Assembly (NCBI GenBank): GCA_035222895.1
Contig: JAVYIG010000092.1
Span: 744,001 to 808,000, forward strand
Reading direction: 5' to 3'
Length of the DNA: 64,000 bases
DNA from: Strongylocentrotus droebachiensis
Lineage: Eukaryota > Echinodermata > Echinoidea > Camarodonta > Strongylocentrotidae
Shown here piece after piece: positions 37,377-50,177 of this stretch. The stretch's first letter is position 1. Every line of letters begins with the position of its first letter. A program made the position numbers and the translations under genes. Below the pieces are notes generated by a model. That model had not been told where the DNA came from, searched no databases, and was given only the letters and a program-made list of their open reading frames with translations.

Positions 37377-37558
37377 ATACAATATGGCACCATTAGGGTT
37401 AAAGCAGACAAGATTGTGGTCTGAGATGTTATGTAATCAGTAAGAAAGAGACATGTTCAGAAAACGACCTTTGCTGACATTATTGGTTAACAGTAATCGT
37501 GATTGAAACTGGCCACTTACATGATTAGGCTTGTGATTAATGTCCTTCAATAAACTCA

Positions 37559-37943
37559 TTAAAGGGATCCGGTAACTTTGTCTCAGATTCCGAAACAAAA
37601 TTCTGGATTTAGCTCATGATGCAATGATAATTACAAACCTTTAGGTCAGTCAGGAACCTCATGACTTTTACAAGCCGATCCCCTGTCTGATTATCAAGAT
37701 ATTTATGATTGGCATTACAAATTTTGAAAACCGTTCGCCTGACGGTTTTCATAACACTACAGTCTATTGGGGAAAACGAGTATGTTAAAACCGGTCACTC
37801 AAAGATTTTTACTTTTTTGAGGCACTTCTTGATCATTTTGAAGCGCAATTTTTTTAGGGCTTCAATATTACACCATATCACAGACACTGATAACACGTAG
37901 GGCCGTGTATCTCAGATTTAACATTGTTAAACGATCCCTTTAA
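37559..37943. mobile_element. TTAA-flanked MITE, 'agggatc' ends
   Basis: The ends are TTAA followed by 'agggatcc', and 'gatccct' followed by TTAA. The 385-bp span is non-coding and contains a short hairpin 'aaaaccg..cggtttt' near 37,725-37,750. TTAA duplication is the hallmark of the piggyBac superfamily, though the ends do not start with CCC. Confidence 0.6.
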
Positions 37944-39204
37944 GAGACATATAACTTATGAGATACACCCTGGACCCAATACAGCATACATTCCAATTAT
38001 CTTCCATCATCTAAAGAATCGGAAACAATTCTTTAATTGACTATTAGAAATCTACATTTATATCATTACTTTCTAATGAAAGATCAACAAATTTGTCAGG
38101 TATGAGGTATAATACATTGATATATTTTGATAACAACAAAACAAAACAAAATCCTTTTGATATCTATTGGTGATATTAAATTCCATTCAGAGAAAGTCTT
38201 GCTTTCAAATGACAGGGAAATTCTTATCATCATACTAATACATTTTTCTCCTTTTTTCATAACAATTGCTAAATATAATCATGATTTACTACCAATTTGT
38301 TTTCTTGATTTCTAAGACAAATAAAAGGCAAAGTTTGCTTGTCCTGACTTCAATCATAAATTTCTTTTAAAAATATAAATGATTCTATTTTATTGATGCT
38401 GCCTTTGATATTATAAGTTAAGGAAAGTGTAGAATGAATTCACTGTTGCCATTTTTTCATCTGCTTCAAATTCTTTGTGGACATTCCACAAAAATAAAAG
38501 ATAAGGAAAGGGGGAAGGGAAGAAGAAATATGAAGAGCATTTGATCTTTCTATGTAAAAGATACATCTATCAGCTGTTCAGAGCTTTAAGCTAGGGGGTA
38601 ACAGTGAACCCCTAATAACAAAAGTTGACTCTCTTGATCTACTGGAGATGTGAAACTGTTTCTTGTCTAGCGGCAAATGTCAATCTTTGGAGGAAACCAT
38701 CCTAGACAGAGATGGAGTGCTAGAGTTAGAAACCAAAAGCATGTGTCTGATAACAAAAATATAGCGGGACAAGACAAAGCTATGAAGTACATCTAGAATA
38801 TAGATCAAGGGTATGGGATAGGAGTCTACATCGTTAGTGCCTAGGGTATGTCTGAGGTTTTACTGCCATGGATCATCATCTTAAGAAACTTCTTCATATG
38901 CAGGTGTGCTTATATCCTAAAATAAATCTTTCCTTTCTTGTTGGCAAGTGTCTTGATAAATCAGCTGCTCAGAGCTGAGCCCACACTAACTTGTATATCA
39001 GTTTGGTTCATTAAATCAATTTATAGAATATATTGTTTATTGAAAGCCAAAAGGACTTTGATTCTACATGAAGTGATACTGGCTGACACACTTCCGTGCG
39101 GAAGATAAACTTATGTAAGGCAGGAGCTAATACATGATTATACGGCAGTTATCAATACAGGCAGGTCCTTTTCGTCTTTCTCTCACAGAAATAGAAACCT
39201 TGCC
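37944..39204. other. Non-coding stretch
   Basis: No gene, element or array was recognised. Confidence 0.4.
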
Positions 39205-39370
39205 ATTACTGAGCTCCAGCATTTCAAGGAATTAATTCCTGCCAGATACCCATTTACCTCACATGGGTCGAGTGTGGTAAATGAAGGACATTAGTGCCGT
39301 GTCAGGGATTGAACCACAACCTTTGAGTTTCAAGTCAAGTGCTTAAACCACTCGACTACGACACTTCTAT
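39205..39370 (-). repeat. tRNA-derived SINE
   Basis: On the minus strand the A box 'tagtcgagtgg' and the B box 'ggttcaatccc' are both present at tRNA-like spacing, followed by the same body words as the copy at 36,903 ('aaggaattaattcctgcca'). It is followed at 39,375 by a run of 11 G. Confidence 0.65.
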
Positions 39371-39385
39371 TCAAGGGGGGGGGGG

Positions 39386-40978
39386 TTATCCGTTTTGCAC
39401 TCTGTAACATTTATTTTCCTGGAAACATAACCCTTGTAAGGTTGTAACATAGCAAAATATCCTGGCACGAAAATACATGTCTGGAACGCAAAATGCGGTA
39501 GAACCACATCATTAGGATATTGAGCTTATGAATACATGTACTGTCTTAATTAAATGCTTAAGGTTACCTGAACTTTCATTAAGATATGTCACAAAAGGAC
39601 TTTTGAGTATTAAACAGACATCACTAAAACTATTATGCCTTTTGCATGCCGGACGTGTCTTTTCATGCAACTACATTTCACCAAGCTACCTATAAAAGTG
39701 ATAACCTACATGTTAAATAACCTGGTACAGAAATGCATAGGATCAATGATCTTAGGAGGTTTCTATTACGTTTGATTGAGCAGCTGTTACTTTATTTTGA
39801 AGGATAATTCTACATCAAGTAGGACGACTCTACGTCAAGTACGATCCCGTTTCAAGGTCGGGCCATTCACACCTGAAACATAATACCATGTAAATATCAT
39901 TTACTAATATGATCAAACCTATGTCCACATAACATCTTTCATTTGGACAGTATCTTCCTCTCTGGATGTGAATTTCATAGTAAAGTCTATATACATGTAG
40001 ACACACTCAGTTTTACTTTACTTTGGAAAAGTAAGAGCTGAGATATCTTTGTAGAGATAGAGCACATCATATTTTTATAAAATATCTCAAAACTGTAGTA
40101 GCAGTGATTAACATTCTTGGTTTCAATTTATATTGGGTTCACAAGCAATTTCGATATATCCACCAGATGGATTTATTTCATGCTTAGTAGTCAATGAGTA
40201 ATTAAGATGCTTATTGCTACAATGTTACAAACTAATTTTGGAATGTCTACAATGAAGTACATTTACTAATCCAGAAATCAATAAGACATGAATTACTGCA
40301 AGGTATTGTCTACCCTGAGACATAATCTGCTAGAGTTCTAAATTTGCGCTTGCTGATCTTAGCGCAAAATCCAGGAAAATTAATGTTCCGCAAATATTTC
40401 TACATTTACAGTACTTCCTATGCAATACAATAAAGCATTGAGATATATATAGCCCTTTTAAAGCTACTTTAGATTATAATCAATGTTAGAATGTTGGGCT
40501 CCTTACAAATGCCTGATAAGCAATGAATGTTCTATCTGTATGTGATATTATCTGTTCTCAGATAGAAGGACATAATTTACCCATATCATTCATAGCTCTC
40601 AACAGATACCATCAGATACGATCATTATTCATACCGTGTCTCTTGGTAGATTAAGATGTCTCGAGTTTGCATATCTCGAGCATCTCAAGTGTGATTACAG
40701 AATAAGAAAAGACAAGGTAGATTGATCTGATGGGAAACTGCTCTGACGTACATGTAAATTGCATTGTTCTAGCCTTCATGTACATGATATGAATGCTTCA
40801 TACTACTATTTCACATTTTCATACAAAGTAACTTTAACAAAAAAAATCTATTATAATATCATATTATCATATAACTACCGCTATTAGCTACTAATTTAAA
40901 TCCCATTTCTTTAATACTGGATAACTAGATAATGTTAATAGTGCAAACATAACTTTAATAACATGTATTGGAAAAAAT
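39386..40978. other. Non-coding stretch
   Basis: No gene, element or array was recognised. Confidence 0.4.
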
Positions 40979-41440
40979 TAGTAGTATAGAGTAGTAGAAG
41001 TAGTAGTCATAGTCATAGTGGTAGTAGTTGTAGAAGTAGAAGTAAAAGTAAAAGTAAAAGTAAAAGTAAAAGTAAAAGTAAAAGTAAAAGTAGAAGTAGA
41101 AGTAGAAGTAGAAGTAGAAGTAGAAGTAGAAGTAGAAGTAGAAGTAGAAGTAGAAGTAGAAGTAGAAGTAGAAGTAGAAGTAGAAGTAGAAGTAGAAGTA
41201 GAAGTAGAAGTAGAAGTAGAAGTAGAAGTAGAAGTAGAAGTAGTAGTAGTAGTAGTAGTAAAGGTAGTAAAAGTAGTAGTCAGAGTAGTAGTAGTTGTAG
41301 TTGTAATTATAGAAGTAGAAGTAGTATTAGTATTAGTAATAGTAGTAGTAGTAGTAGTCATAGTCGTAATAGTAGTAGTAATAATCGTAATAGTAGTAAT
41401 AGTTGTAAAAGTAGTAGTAGTAGTAGTAGATGCAGTAATA
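40979..41440. repeat. AGTAGA / AGTAAA / AGT microsatellite
   Basis: A block of (AGTAAA)n at about 41,040-41,090 passes into a long (AGTAGA)n block to about 41,240 and then into interrupted (AGT)n with 'cag', 'tgt' and 'att' variants. Both strands are open because the unit contains no stop in some frames, which explains the Val/Glu-rich and Thr/Ser-rich open frames. These are not genes. Confidence 0.95.
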
Positions 41441-41933
41441 ATAGATGTACAAGTGTACATGTAATTCAGCAAATGATTGGAAGAGCTGATCACAATTAAC
41501 ATTAAAAGGTGGAATTAGTGAATAACAAATGACTAAGAGAAACAGGGGTAGCATGTGGTTATTAAAAGCTTCATTACATTAAAAACAGATTATTTTACTC
41601 TCTGCACCTGATCTCAATGCCCATTAAGAAAAGAGAAATATTGAGTCTTGGTACACAATGGACCTTCCATCTTAATACGTTTCCTTTAATTGTCTTTCTG
41701 CTGCTCATTAGCTAGTGGTGTCACACAATAATATCAGATGCTATTTTGGTGCACTTTTCAGCAAGTTGGCAGTTGGTAGATTGCTGTCCCATACATTATC
41801 AAGAATAAAGAAAACTAACCAAAAGTAACATCACAAGTATTACCTTCTGTGTTATCATCTGGTTCAAGCTCCAGTATGGCTGTACGTCACCCACTCAACA
41901 TAATCATCAGGTATACATGCTATAAACTTAAAT

Positions 41934-42273
41934 CCCCTCTAAAGTGTTGGAAGCCCCAAATTCGGCAAAAATTTTATGGCAAAATTTCACTTACATGTAA
42001 ATTGTATCATAATGTGAAAGAGGATGTCATTTAAGACACATTTCTGGAAAGATTTTGCCTGCAAAAATGTGTTGGTATACAAATGTTGATAAAAGGATAC
42101 ATGATTTTTGTTTTCTGTTGTAAGCGGAAAACCTAAATTTCTATTATTTCATTAATATTCGACTTTAAACACATTTGTTTTGAAAATCCTTGCAGAAATG
42201 TGTCTTATATAACATCCTCTTTCACTGAAATTTTGCCATCAAATCTGTTGGGGCTCCCAACACTTAAAAGAGG
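41934..42273. mobile_element. MITE with ~100-bp inverted arms
   Basis: A 340-bp foldback-like element. The left arm runs 'cctctaaagtgttggaagcc' through 'gtgaaagaggatgt' to 'agacacatttctg'. The right arm is its inverse, ending 'cccaacacttaaaagagg'. Arm similarity is high with small indels. It is non-coding. Confidence 0.75.
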
Positions 42274-42595
42274 CTTTAAAGAGGATTTCAGTAATATACA
42301 TGAGACAAAAAACATACTTTGGATTTCCCTTGGACTTAGTTCAAGAATGCTTTAAAACTCTTATCATTTTGTATTGGGTAATATCTTTCTGCCTGTCAGC
42401 TGTGAATATATAAATAAGACAAGTGTAGGGTAGGGACGTGGTTTGAAACTTACTATGAAACTTGCAGCACCATCTGAATAAGAACATTGTGACGATGAGA
42501 GTCGGCTGCCCTCTTACCACCTCAAAATCATGTGCACACATGCAGCACCTTATTGCTCCTCAGGGGAGCAGCGAATAAAATTTGCTCTAATATAA

Positions 42596-42886
42596 TCAAC
42601 AACAAACAGCACACTGCACTAATGGAAGAATAAACAACGGCGGATTTGATGGGTAAAAAATAGTAATTCCTCTTTCGGCTTGAGTGGATATTCCAGAAAT
42701 GTTCCGTATAAATGGAAGTTTGGGAAGATGCTCTTGTACTGCGTCATCCAAACATGATATGAGCAGTATGATGGGATATCTATGCAGCAGTTGGAGGTCT
42801 GAAGTTCTTACTTCATGAAACAGGGTGACAATCTGTTCCTTTGCGTTGATAGAGTGATAGATATATATGCACAATGGCAGAAACAT
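42596..42886 (-). CDS. Coding-like open segment, unnamed
   Basis: The minus-strand frame opens at INAKEQIVTLFHEVRTSDLQ and continues LLHRYPIILLISCLDDAVQ, then EHLPKLPFIRNISG. The residue mix (amphipathic, acidic and basic balance) looks more coding than the surrounding frames. A donor-like 'gaagtaagaac' lies inside it, so only part may be exon. No family is recognised, and true exon limits cannot be set. Confidence 0.25.
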   Translation of the reverse strand: MFLPLCIYIYHSINAKEQIVTLFHEVRTSDLQLLHRYPIILLISCLDDAVQEHLPKLPFIRNISGISTQAERGITIFYPSNPPLFILPLVQCAVCC

Positions 42887-43097
42887 GTGAATAACTGGTC
42901 TTTAAGAATGCACTCCAGTGAAACGCTTCAGATAATCCAACACTAAGCCAAAAAAAGTTTCTAAAGAATTCCGCTTCATTATTCTCCTTGCTTAATCACA
43001 TATGTAATCCAACAATTGCAGATCTGCGCAGTATAATCCACTGATCTTTTGTATTCCTAGTAATCCAAAAAAGAGGGTATATGTAGTTTGCGTAAGT

Positions 43098-43168
43098 TCA
43101 GCGAGCATTAAACTGCAAGGCATTTTGTTGAGCTATTGACACTTGGTTGATGTCCAAGTCCTTGACGT
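43098..43168 (-). CDS. Candidate terminal coding exon, short
   Basis: On the minus strand a strong acceptor-like tract ends 'gtgtcttttgcag' directly before a frame encoding EPIDVKDLDINQVSIAQQNA, then LQFNAR and a stop. The frame also stays open upstream, where it reads like a signal-peptide segment (PPLLLLLFQICLIL), so an alternative longer exon is possible. No ATG is seen in that longer frame. The protein is not recognised. Confidence 0.3.
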
Positions 43169-43591
43169 CTATCGGCTCTGCAAAAGACACTACCAGCAAA
43201 ATGAATGCATAATCACCAACCCAGGATATAGTGTTCCTATTCCACGGTATATCTCCATCATCAGTCAATATTAGACAAATTTGGAAGAGCAATAACAGCA
43301 GAGGGGGTGCCGTGATTCTCACGCCCACCCCGTCGATGGAAAGAGAATCACAGAGTCGAAGGCTGATGAGAAATCCTAGTATCCATCAAACACATGGTTC
43401 ATTATGAGCCAGTTTGTTTGGTGCTACAGACATCTATTCTCTCCAGTGTCAACTGTGATTGTCTCTGGAGGAAACCTGAACATTGAAAGGCGGATAGCTT
43501 CACAAACAGTGATACTAATGTAGACAAAGTCGGAAGGACGTAGTCATTGGGGGGAAGTCTAACTACCTACTGGGGAAAAGGTTATGCGAGG

Positions 43592-43760
43592 TAGAGAGAT
43601 TGAGAGAGACAGGGGATGGCCGGAGCTCGCTTAGGTTCAAAACAAAACCTGTTTCACAAGAGAGTATCAGACGTGGCAAGGGAGAGACAGAGAGAGTAGG
43701 AGAGAGGCAGAGAGAGCAGGAGAGAGGCAGAGAGAGTAGGAGAGAGATGGAGAGATAGAT
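43592..43760. repeat. GA-rich imperfect tandem repeat
   Basis: Units of about 20 bp of the form 'gagagaggcagagagag.agga' recur three to four times at 43,685-43,755. The Ser/Leu-rich open frame on the minus strand is a product of it. Confidence 0.8.
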
Positions 43761-43984
43761 CAAGTCTGTTGCAGAGTTAGATTAATGTATAGAGAGAACA
43801 CAGCGAGTGGTATAATTGTCTTTTGGCGTTTACCCCAGCGGTTTTAACTAGCAACTAATGATGGGAGATACACAGACTGTCATGAGGCGGAGTGTAGAGG
43901 GTGGTTGCATGATGCAGGAAAGCTAGTATACACAAAGCTCACACGTGTGAGAGATATCACGCTTAACTGTGGAAAGGAGGTGTG

Positions 43985-44420
43985 TCTCATTTAAACACAC
44001 TCTACTTCTCGTGTTTTATGACCATCACTGCAAATCCTTTGCCTGCCTCTTCCTATCTCTCCTCATCATTCTCATTCTCACTCTCTTACCTCTTCACCTA
44101 TCACTCTTTCTTTTTCTGCTCCTCATTCTCACTCTAGTTCACACCTCACTCTCGATATCTAGTTCCTCCCTCTCATCAACTTTACTTCCCAAGTTTTATG
44201 ACCAGAATTACTTGCACGGTTAAGTGCACTTTTAATTTATCTTCTTACTGCCATTCTCCAATCACCTCTTTTTTTCTTGCTCTCTCTCTCTCTACTATTC
44301 AAGTATTATGAGCAGAGTCATTTACACAGTTTAGTAAACTTTCTGTCTATTTTCTCCTCTGCTCTCTCTGCCCCTCTCACACTCCCCTCCCGGCCTCTCT
44401 GCTATTTCTCTCTTTCTCTT
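43985..44420. repeat. CT-rich low-complexity tract
   Basis: Pyrimidine-rich sequence with many 'tctctc' and 'ctcattctcact' words. It has no coding support. Confidence 0.7.
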
Positions 44421-47400
44421 TTATTTTTGGTCTAGAACACTATTCATTAATACATCTTCCTATACTGCCTAATGAAATGTGGTAGTTCCTACATTAAACC
44501 TAGGGAATGAAATTAATCATTAGCCAATGTCTTATACATTTATTCTTTGGAGCATAAATGATTATGACCCCCTATATTTATGAAAACTTTGAACTGCAAA
44601 TATTTTCATTTTCTTCGAGGCTCTCATATGAAGTTGAATAAGGTATTACAAACGTATTGTTCCCCTTTTCATCATACATGTATACAAGGAATTGTGAAGA
44701 ACCTGTTCTTGAATTTTCATTATCTTTTTTAATTACTGGCATTAGCAGTGTTCCATTCCCTACTATGTGGGATGAAGACAAAAAAGAAAAAATTAAGATT
44801 CCCATGCTCTAATTGGTACACATTACTTCTCAAGACAACAACAATAACAGGTAAATGATGATTAATTGGTATTGGTATGGCACTGGCTAATTAGAAAGGG
44901 GGAAATGTTTGCCACAACATGGCAGCAATTATTAAAACCCATCTGTGAATTGCTTAGGTAAACAGGTCTTTACATGGTCATGCCATTATTGTAATCAAAG
45001 GAGCATTCTGGTTTGCATATTGACCAATTTAATTTCTAGGACAGCATAATATTTGTTTGGTTAGCTCATGCTATAAAAAGCATTTTAATTCACACTTTTA
45101 ATAGCTAGGTTATAAATATCAATTGTCTCTACAAGTGTATCAAATTGAGCTTCTTTTGAGCTCCCTTTATTATAAAATAACTTTTATTTATCGTGTTCAT
45201 ATTCTCATATTCTTTCTTTTTATTCCTTCTTCTTCCAGCCTGTTATACCTTCTCTCTTTCACACTTCCACATCCCCCTGTCTATATATCTCCCATTCTCT
45301 GATATGGTCCATCTCTTCCCTCCTTTGCAGTTTGATTTTATCTATACTTGTCCCACTTACAGTAAATCCATTTATAATGGCACATGAAATATAATATCAT
45401 ATATGATCAAAATCAGGTCAAAATAAGATCTAAATTAGAACTGTTAAGAACCAGCAATTTACACAAATATATCTGACATTTCCAAAGTTAACATAATAAA
45501 CTTTAATGAATATTTTTCCCTCTTGAGGGATGTATAGCAGATTTGATTCAAATAATGTATTCTGGAAGAAAACAAATTCTTAAAAATTGCAGTTACTTCA
45601 ATCATATCTGTCACTTTCCATCTCCGTCTTGAATACCAATTAGTGTTCTTGTTTTCAGTCATTTTATTATCATGAATTTTTTTAGTATAATCTTTCCTTT
45701 TAATATGAAATTAGTAATGAATTTGGCAAAATGGCAACTAATTATATCAAGCTATTTCATAACTCACATCATATCATCTCTCCATTATCGAAATGATTTT
45801 GAATGCCTATAGCGTATAACAGCAGGAGTGCTATGGGATTATTCCCAGCTATCAATTACAAAAGCAGCATTCAACCTACTTTTTGTAATAAATACCAAAC
45901 CTTCCACTTAGGTATACTGATCTTAAAGCTACATTCATCAAAGAACATGTCCTTCAGGTATGTGTATTGTGAAATCCTGGTCAAGGAAAAACAAGTCTGA
46001 TTGTTATAGGTAAAATGATGGAAAAATGTTAAATTTCCGGTACTGTCCCTTATCCACACAATAAGAAAATATTAGGGAGAAAGTATGCCTATAGCATGTC
46101 CAAAGACATTTGAGTAATTAAAATGAGAAGAAGTGCTTCTATCCTTATTTGACAGATTGTATTTTTTAGTTTCTTCTATATTACTTTTTTTTTTAAACCC
46201 TTGTCTCTAAACCCCTCAGTAGCCTTTCATTTTCTTGCCTTCCTTATTTCCATCGATCCTCCCCTTCTTTCTCGCTCTGTCAGTTTCCCTTTATCCTCCC
46301 CTCCCCCTCTCCTTTCTCTTTCACCTCCTTTTTTCTCTCCCTTCTCTCTCCCCTCTCTCAAATTTTAGCTGTCAAAACACATTCAGACCTTCCATCCATT
46401 TACACTGTATTTGATTCTATTATTTGAGGTCATTAGTATGACAAAGTCAACAATATTAAACTATTTGTTGTTAGAAAAACCACTTAAAAATTACAAATAA
46501 CTTACTACAAACCTATTACTTCTCTTGATGCACTTACACTTACTCATAATGAACATAAACAAATGGGTGCAGTCATAGTACATACACACGATGAACTTCA
46601 GATTAACTATCTAAATTCTTGAATAATCAATAAATTCATTCTCGCTTCCCTCGGGCAAGAAAAAATAATATCCTGTGTTTGACTGATAGCTGGCATTCTA
46701 GTTTAATGAATTTTGTTTACTTCATGATATGAAATGCTCTTCTACTAACCCTAGGGGATGCATTGACAGTGCTACCTTAGGCAACCTCACTTGAGGAAAT
46801 CCCTATGCAAGGACATCCTGTTGAATTGGAGTGAAATCTAGGTCCAGCACTGCACAATATTTGTTTATTTCGACATCAACAGTCTATAGTGACATGCACA
46901 TATTGAATTACTGTTTGTACATGGCTATCGTTACATCGTATGGTAAGCCTATTGTTACATCCCTAGGAATATGATGGCACTGGCTTGGGTAGTACATTCC
47001 AAGCATTCAATTAATTTTCCCCGCTTTTATTTTGTCAACATATGAGAAATGAGTATAGTAAAGGAAAAAAAAAAAAAATTGTTTTGATGATTGCAATTTT
47101 CATCCTATAAGTTTAAAGCAACTTATAAAGAGTCCCCTCCTACAGTGTGTATATGAATTTCTGCCTATGAAATGCAACCTTAAACGTTTGCCTCCTCCTC
47201 CCCCCCCCCAAAAAAAATAAAAAAAATAGCTGTACATTAATTACATTTGCACCCTCGATCATCATAAGATACTTGTGTATGTATACACCATATGTCCCTG
47301 GTGATAAGTTTAGTTTATAACACAAACCCACGTACTAGTGCATAATTCATCATTCTTGAACTTCCTCCAAACATATGGTTTAATAGAGTTTCATGTCAAT

Positions 47401-47890
47401 GTAAACATGTCTCATGTTCATCAATACATAACAGACACACCATGGATGTGGACGAGCCCAACCAAACCCAGGATACTGATAGAACAAGATAAATGCTACT
47501 ACAAGACAAACATGGTTACTTGTATATATTTTCCCTTCTGTTTAGCTATAAACACTGCACTGTAAATTGATTTATATGATATATATATTTACAAACAGAA
47601 TATTGATTTGTTACATTGCATTGTAAATTGATTTTATATGTTTATAAATAGAATATTGATGAACATCAATGAAGTTTAATAAATACAATACCTGTACATG
47701 AAATGAATATACACTGTACTGTGCTTGTTATGTGAGAGCTATTGTGACCTACATTTCCTGTACAGATTATCAGTTTGCCATGTAAAAAGGTATTATTTTG
47801 GTTACATCATGTATACAACTCATATTTTCAAATATGCTTGTGATATTCAAATACTTTCTCATATTTATGTAAATGGAAGGAACTCTTCTT
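44421..47890. other. Non-coding stretch
   Basis: No gene is supported. An open frame at 44,578-44,805 (minus) has a mildly coding look but no splice context. CT-rich DNA lies at 46,190-46,370. A small direct duplication of about 75 bp ('tgtaaattgatttatatg'...'agaatattgat') lies at 47,560-47,665. A run of 10 C followed by A is at 47,200-47,217. Confidence 0.4.
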
Positions 47891-47899
47891 CTTCAAGAT

Positions 47900-48218
47900 A
47901 ATCTGCCTCCTTCAACACTGAAGATTCTTGCAGATGCTGTATACTCGGCCTGATTGGGGTGTGCAGGTGGACCATTACACCGGGGTTTCCCCCTACTCTT
48001 ATACGAATAGTGCAATGGGTTCTTAACGTGCAAGGGTGGTGACTCTCCTCTACACGGGGCCTCCATTTAACGTCCTATCCAACGGACGGAGTGTTTTCCA
48101 CTTGACATACATAACCTGCGTCTATGAACAAGGGAACTTCAGTCATCCGTCTGGGTGGGAGTCGAACCCAGGATCTTTGGTTCGACAGGCAGACGCTTTA
48201 CCGACTGAGCCTCCAATG
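47900..48218 (-). repeat. tRNA-derived SINE, inverted-pair copy 1
   Basis: On the minus strand the head reads 'ggctcagtcggtaaagcg' (A-box region), then 'tgggttcgactcccaccc' (B box). A body with 'ttgttcatagacgcaggtta' and 'ggacgttaaatggaggcccc' follows. The head is close to a real tRNA but lies inside a longer repeat whose body recurs at 49,400, so it is a SINE and not a tRNA gene. Confidence 0.8.
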
Positions 48219-48723
48219 TACAATAACTTGTTTAAAGTAATATAACGCTGTACTTATCAATGTTGACCATTACGAGAGACACCATGCCACTATTTCCTTG
48301 TTTAGTTGCCGAAAAGGCTTTCAATGAGTATTAGCATACAGAACTAGAAGTAGTCGAACTGGGGACAAATCAAACAAGCTTTGCCAAATGAATGTGTTGT
48401 TTTGGAGACAAGGCTCCACTTTTAGCATGCTAACAAGATTGTTTTTCTTGAACAAGTCAGTGTACCTCCAATCCCAATACACCACATATTTCAGGCTAAT
48501 TTGAGCTATGCTCTCTACTCTTGCCCTCTTTTCCTCGTAAAGGAGCAAGTGACAGAAAATCCATCTTGACCTTTCATGTGTAACCACTTCTCACATAAAA
48601 ACTGTTGGACGCTGAAAGGAAAAGGATTCTTTTCTAGGACACTTTTGCTGGGTAAGGGAGACTCCTCATTTTGAGGATTATTCACATATACTCTGGAAGG
48701 TAACAACCTAAGGCTGGACCAAG

Positions 48724-48760
48724 CGCGTAGCCAGGATTTCATTTTAGGGGGGGGGGGGGG
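48724..48760. repeat. Dispersed word plus poly-G
   Basis: 'gcgtagccaggattt' is followed by a run of 14 G at 48,747-48,760. It immediately precedes the ~100-bp tandem array, and the poly-G and 'gcgaagcgc' words seem to belong to the same repeat family. Confidence 0.4.
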
Positions 48761-48775
48761 CGGTAGTGAGTGGGT

Positions 48776-49228
48776 GCGAAGCGCAGAAGCTTTGAAAGAA
48801 GACGATTTTTGTACCTTTCTCGACTCATAATCCTTGTCTGAATTCAGTCCGCCCCTCCTGTGCATAGCGCGGAAGCTTTGACGTATTATTAGACAAAGAA
48901 GACGATTCGTTGTACCTTTCTCGACCCCGGCTTAATCCTTATCTGTATTCAGTCCCCCTCGGAAGTTTTGATGTTTCATTAATTTATTAGAGAAAGAAGA
49001 CGATTCGATGTACCGTTCTTGACTCTTAATCCTTATCTAAATTCAGTTTCCTCCCCTCCCGCGCAAAGCGCGGAAGCTTTGACGTATTATTAGACAAAGA
49101 AGACGATTTGTTGTACCTTTCCCGACCCTTCATCCTTATCTGTATTCAATCCCCCTCTTTCGAAGCGCGGAAGCTTTGACGTTTCATTAAATTATTAGAG
49201 AAAGAAGACGATTCGTTGTACCGTTCTC
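48776..49228 (+). repeat. Tandem array of ~100-bp units
   Basis: Five units begin at about 48,780, 48,866, 48,959, 49,069 and 49,166. Each runs 'gcgcggaagctttgacg', then 'gaagacgattcgttgtacc', then 'ctcgac..ttaatccttatct'. Alternate units differ: one form carries 'tattattagacaaag', the other 'tttcattaaattattagaga', giving a dimeric higher-order pattern. A CT/poly-T tract follows. Confidence 0.85.
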
Positions 49229-49379
49229 GACTCCTTTTCCCCTTTTCTTCCTACGTCCTCTTCCTCTTTTTCTTCTCTCTCTTTTTTTTTTTTTGGCCGA
49301 CATTTTTTTTGGGGGGCGACCACCAAAAAAAAGATTACCCAGTATTACATTTAAATTGGGTACCTGGTAGGATGCTAGG

Positions 49380-49860
49380 TTAATGTAGTTTGCTCAGCTT
49401 TGCTAGCGTCTGTAAAAGGGTTAGACTCCCACCTAGGCGGATGACTGAAGCATGCGTTGTGTGTTAACGTACCCCTTCCCTTGTTCATAGACGCAGGTTA
49501 TGTTAAGTGGAAAACACTCCGTCCCTCGGATAGGACGTTAAATGGAGGCCCCGTTTAGAGAAGAGTCGCTACCTTTGCACGTTAAGAACCCACTGCACTA
49601 TTCGTATAAGAGTAGGGGAAAACCCTGGTGTACGTGGTCCACCTGCACACACCCCCAGTATAGTACAATAATACTCTGTAAAGAGGTCTGTACTCAAAAA
49701 GGAAGAAGAAGGGAGCCTGACTGGAATGATCCCCAGGGAGTGGAGAATGTGCATACATAGCATGCCAATGAACGGGGTAATAACATATCTTTAAAGCACT
49801 TAGAGATGTCTGAGATGTATTAAGTGATATATAAAAGCAGAATATTAAAATCATCATTCA
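49380..49860 (+). repeat. tRNA-derived SINE, inverted-pair copy 2
   Basis: Plus-strand copy of the repeat at 47,900-48,218, sharing 'ttgttcatagacgcaggtta', 'ggataggacgttaaatggag' and 'actattcgtataagagtagg'. Its head is more diverged. The 3' tail, with 'aagcacttagagatg' and 'ttaagtgatatataaa' and ending in an AT-rich run, resembles tails of other dispersed repeats here. Confidence 0.75.
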
Positions 49861-50177
49861 TTTTTCAATCTTGGTCTTGGTTGTTTAAAACATTTGAAAC
49901 TTGGTGGCATAGTAAGGGTTAATGAATATGATGTAGAACCTGTCTAAAATGGCCACCTGTCTATAAAGGCAACTATTCTGATTTCCTTAGGTGACCTTAA
50001 TGGACAGGTTGGACTGTATTTGATAATCAATTCTTGTACAGCACATATCACATTATGATATCATGTCCTTATACTCTAGCTCCCAAATACCTTGGGATTA
50101 TTACCCCAGATTCAGCTTTGGCAACTCAGTATTAGCACACAGTGCATTTTATGGAATAATCCTATCAGATATCCCTT

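Noticed and set aside
40978-41502. Long Thr/Ser-rich and Val/Glu-rich open frames on opposite strands
   Set aside because: Both are forced by the AGTAGA/AGT repeat. Low complexity over the whole length.
44578-44805. 75-residue minus-strand frame with a mildly coding look
   Set aside because: AT-rich, no splice context, and no recognisable motif.
48140-48218. tRNA gene on the minus strand
   Set aside because: The A and B boxes are good, but the segment is the head of a longer repeat whose body recurs at 49,400, so it is a SINE.
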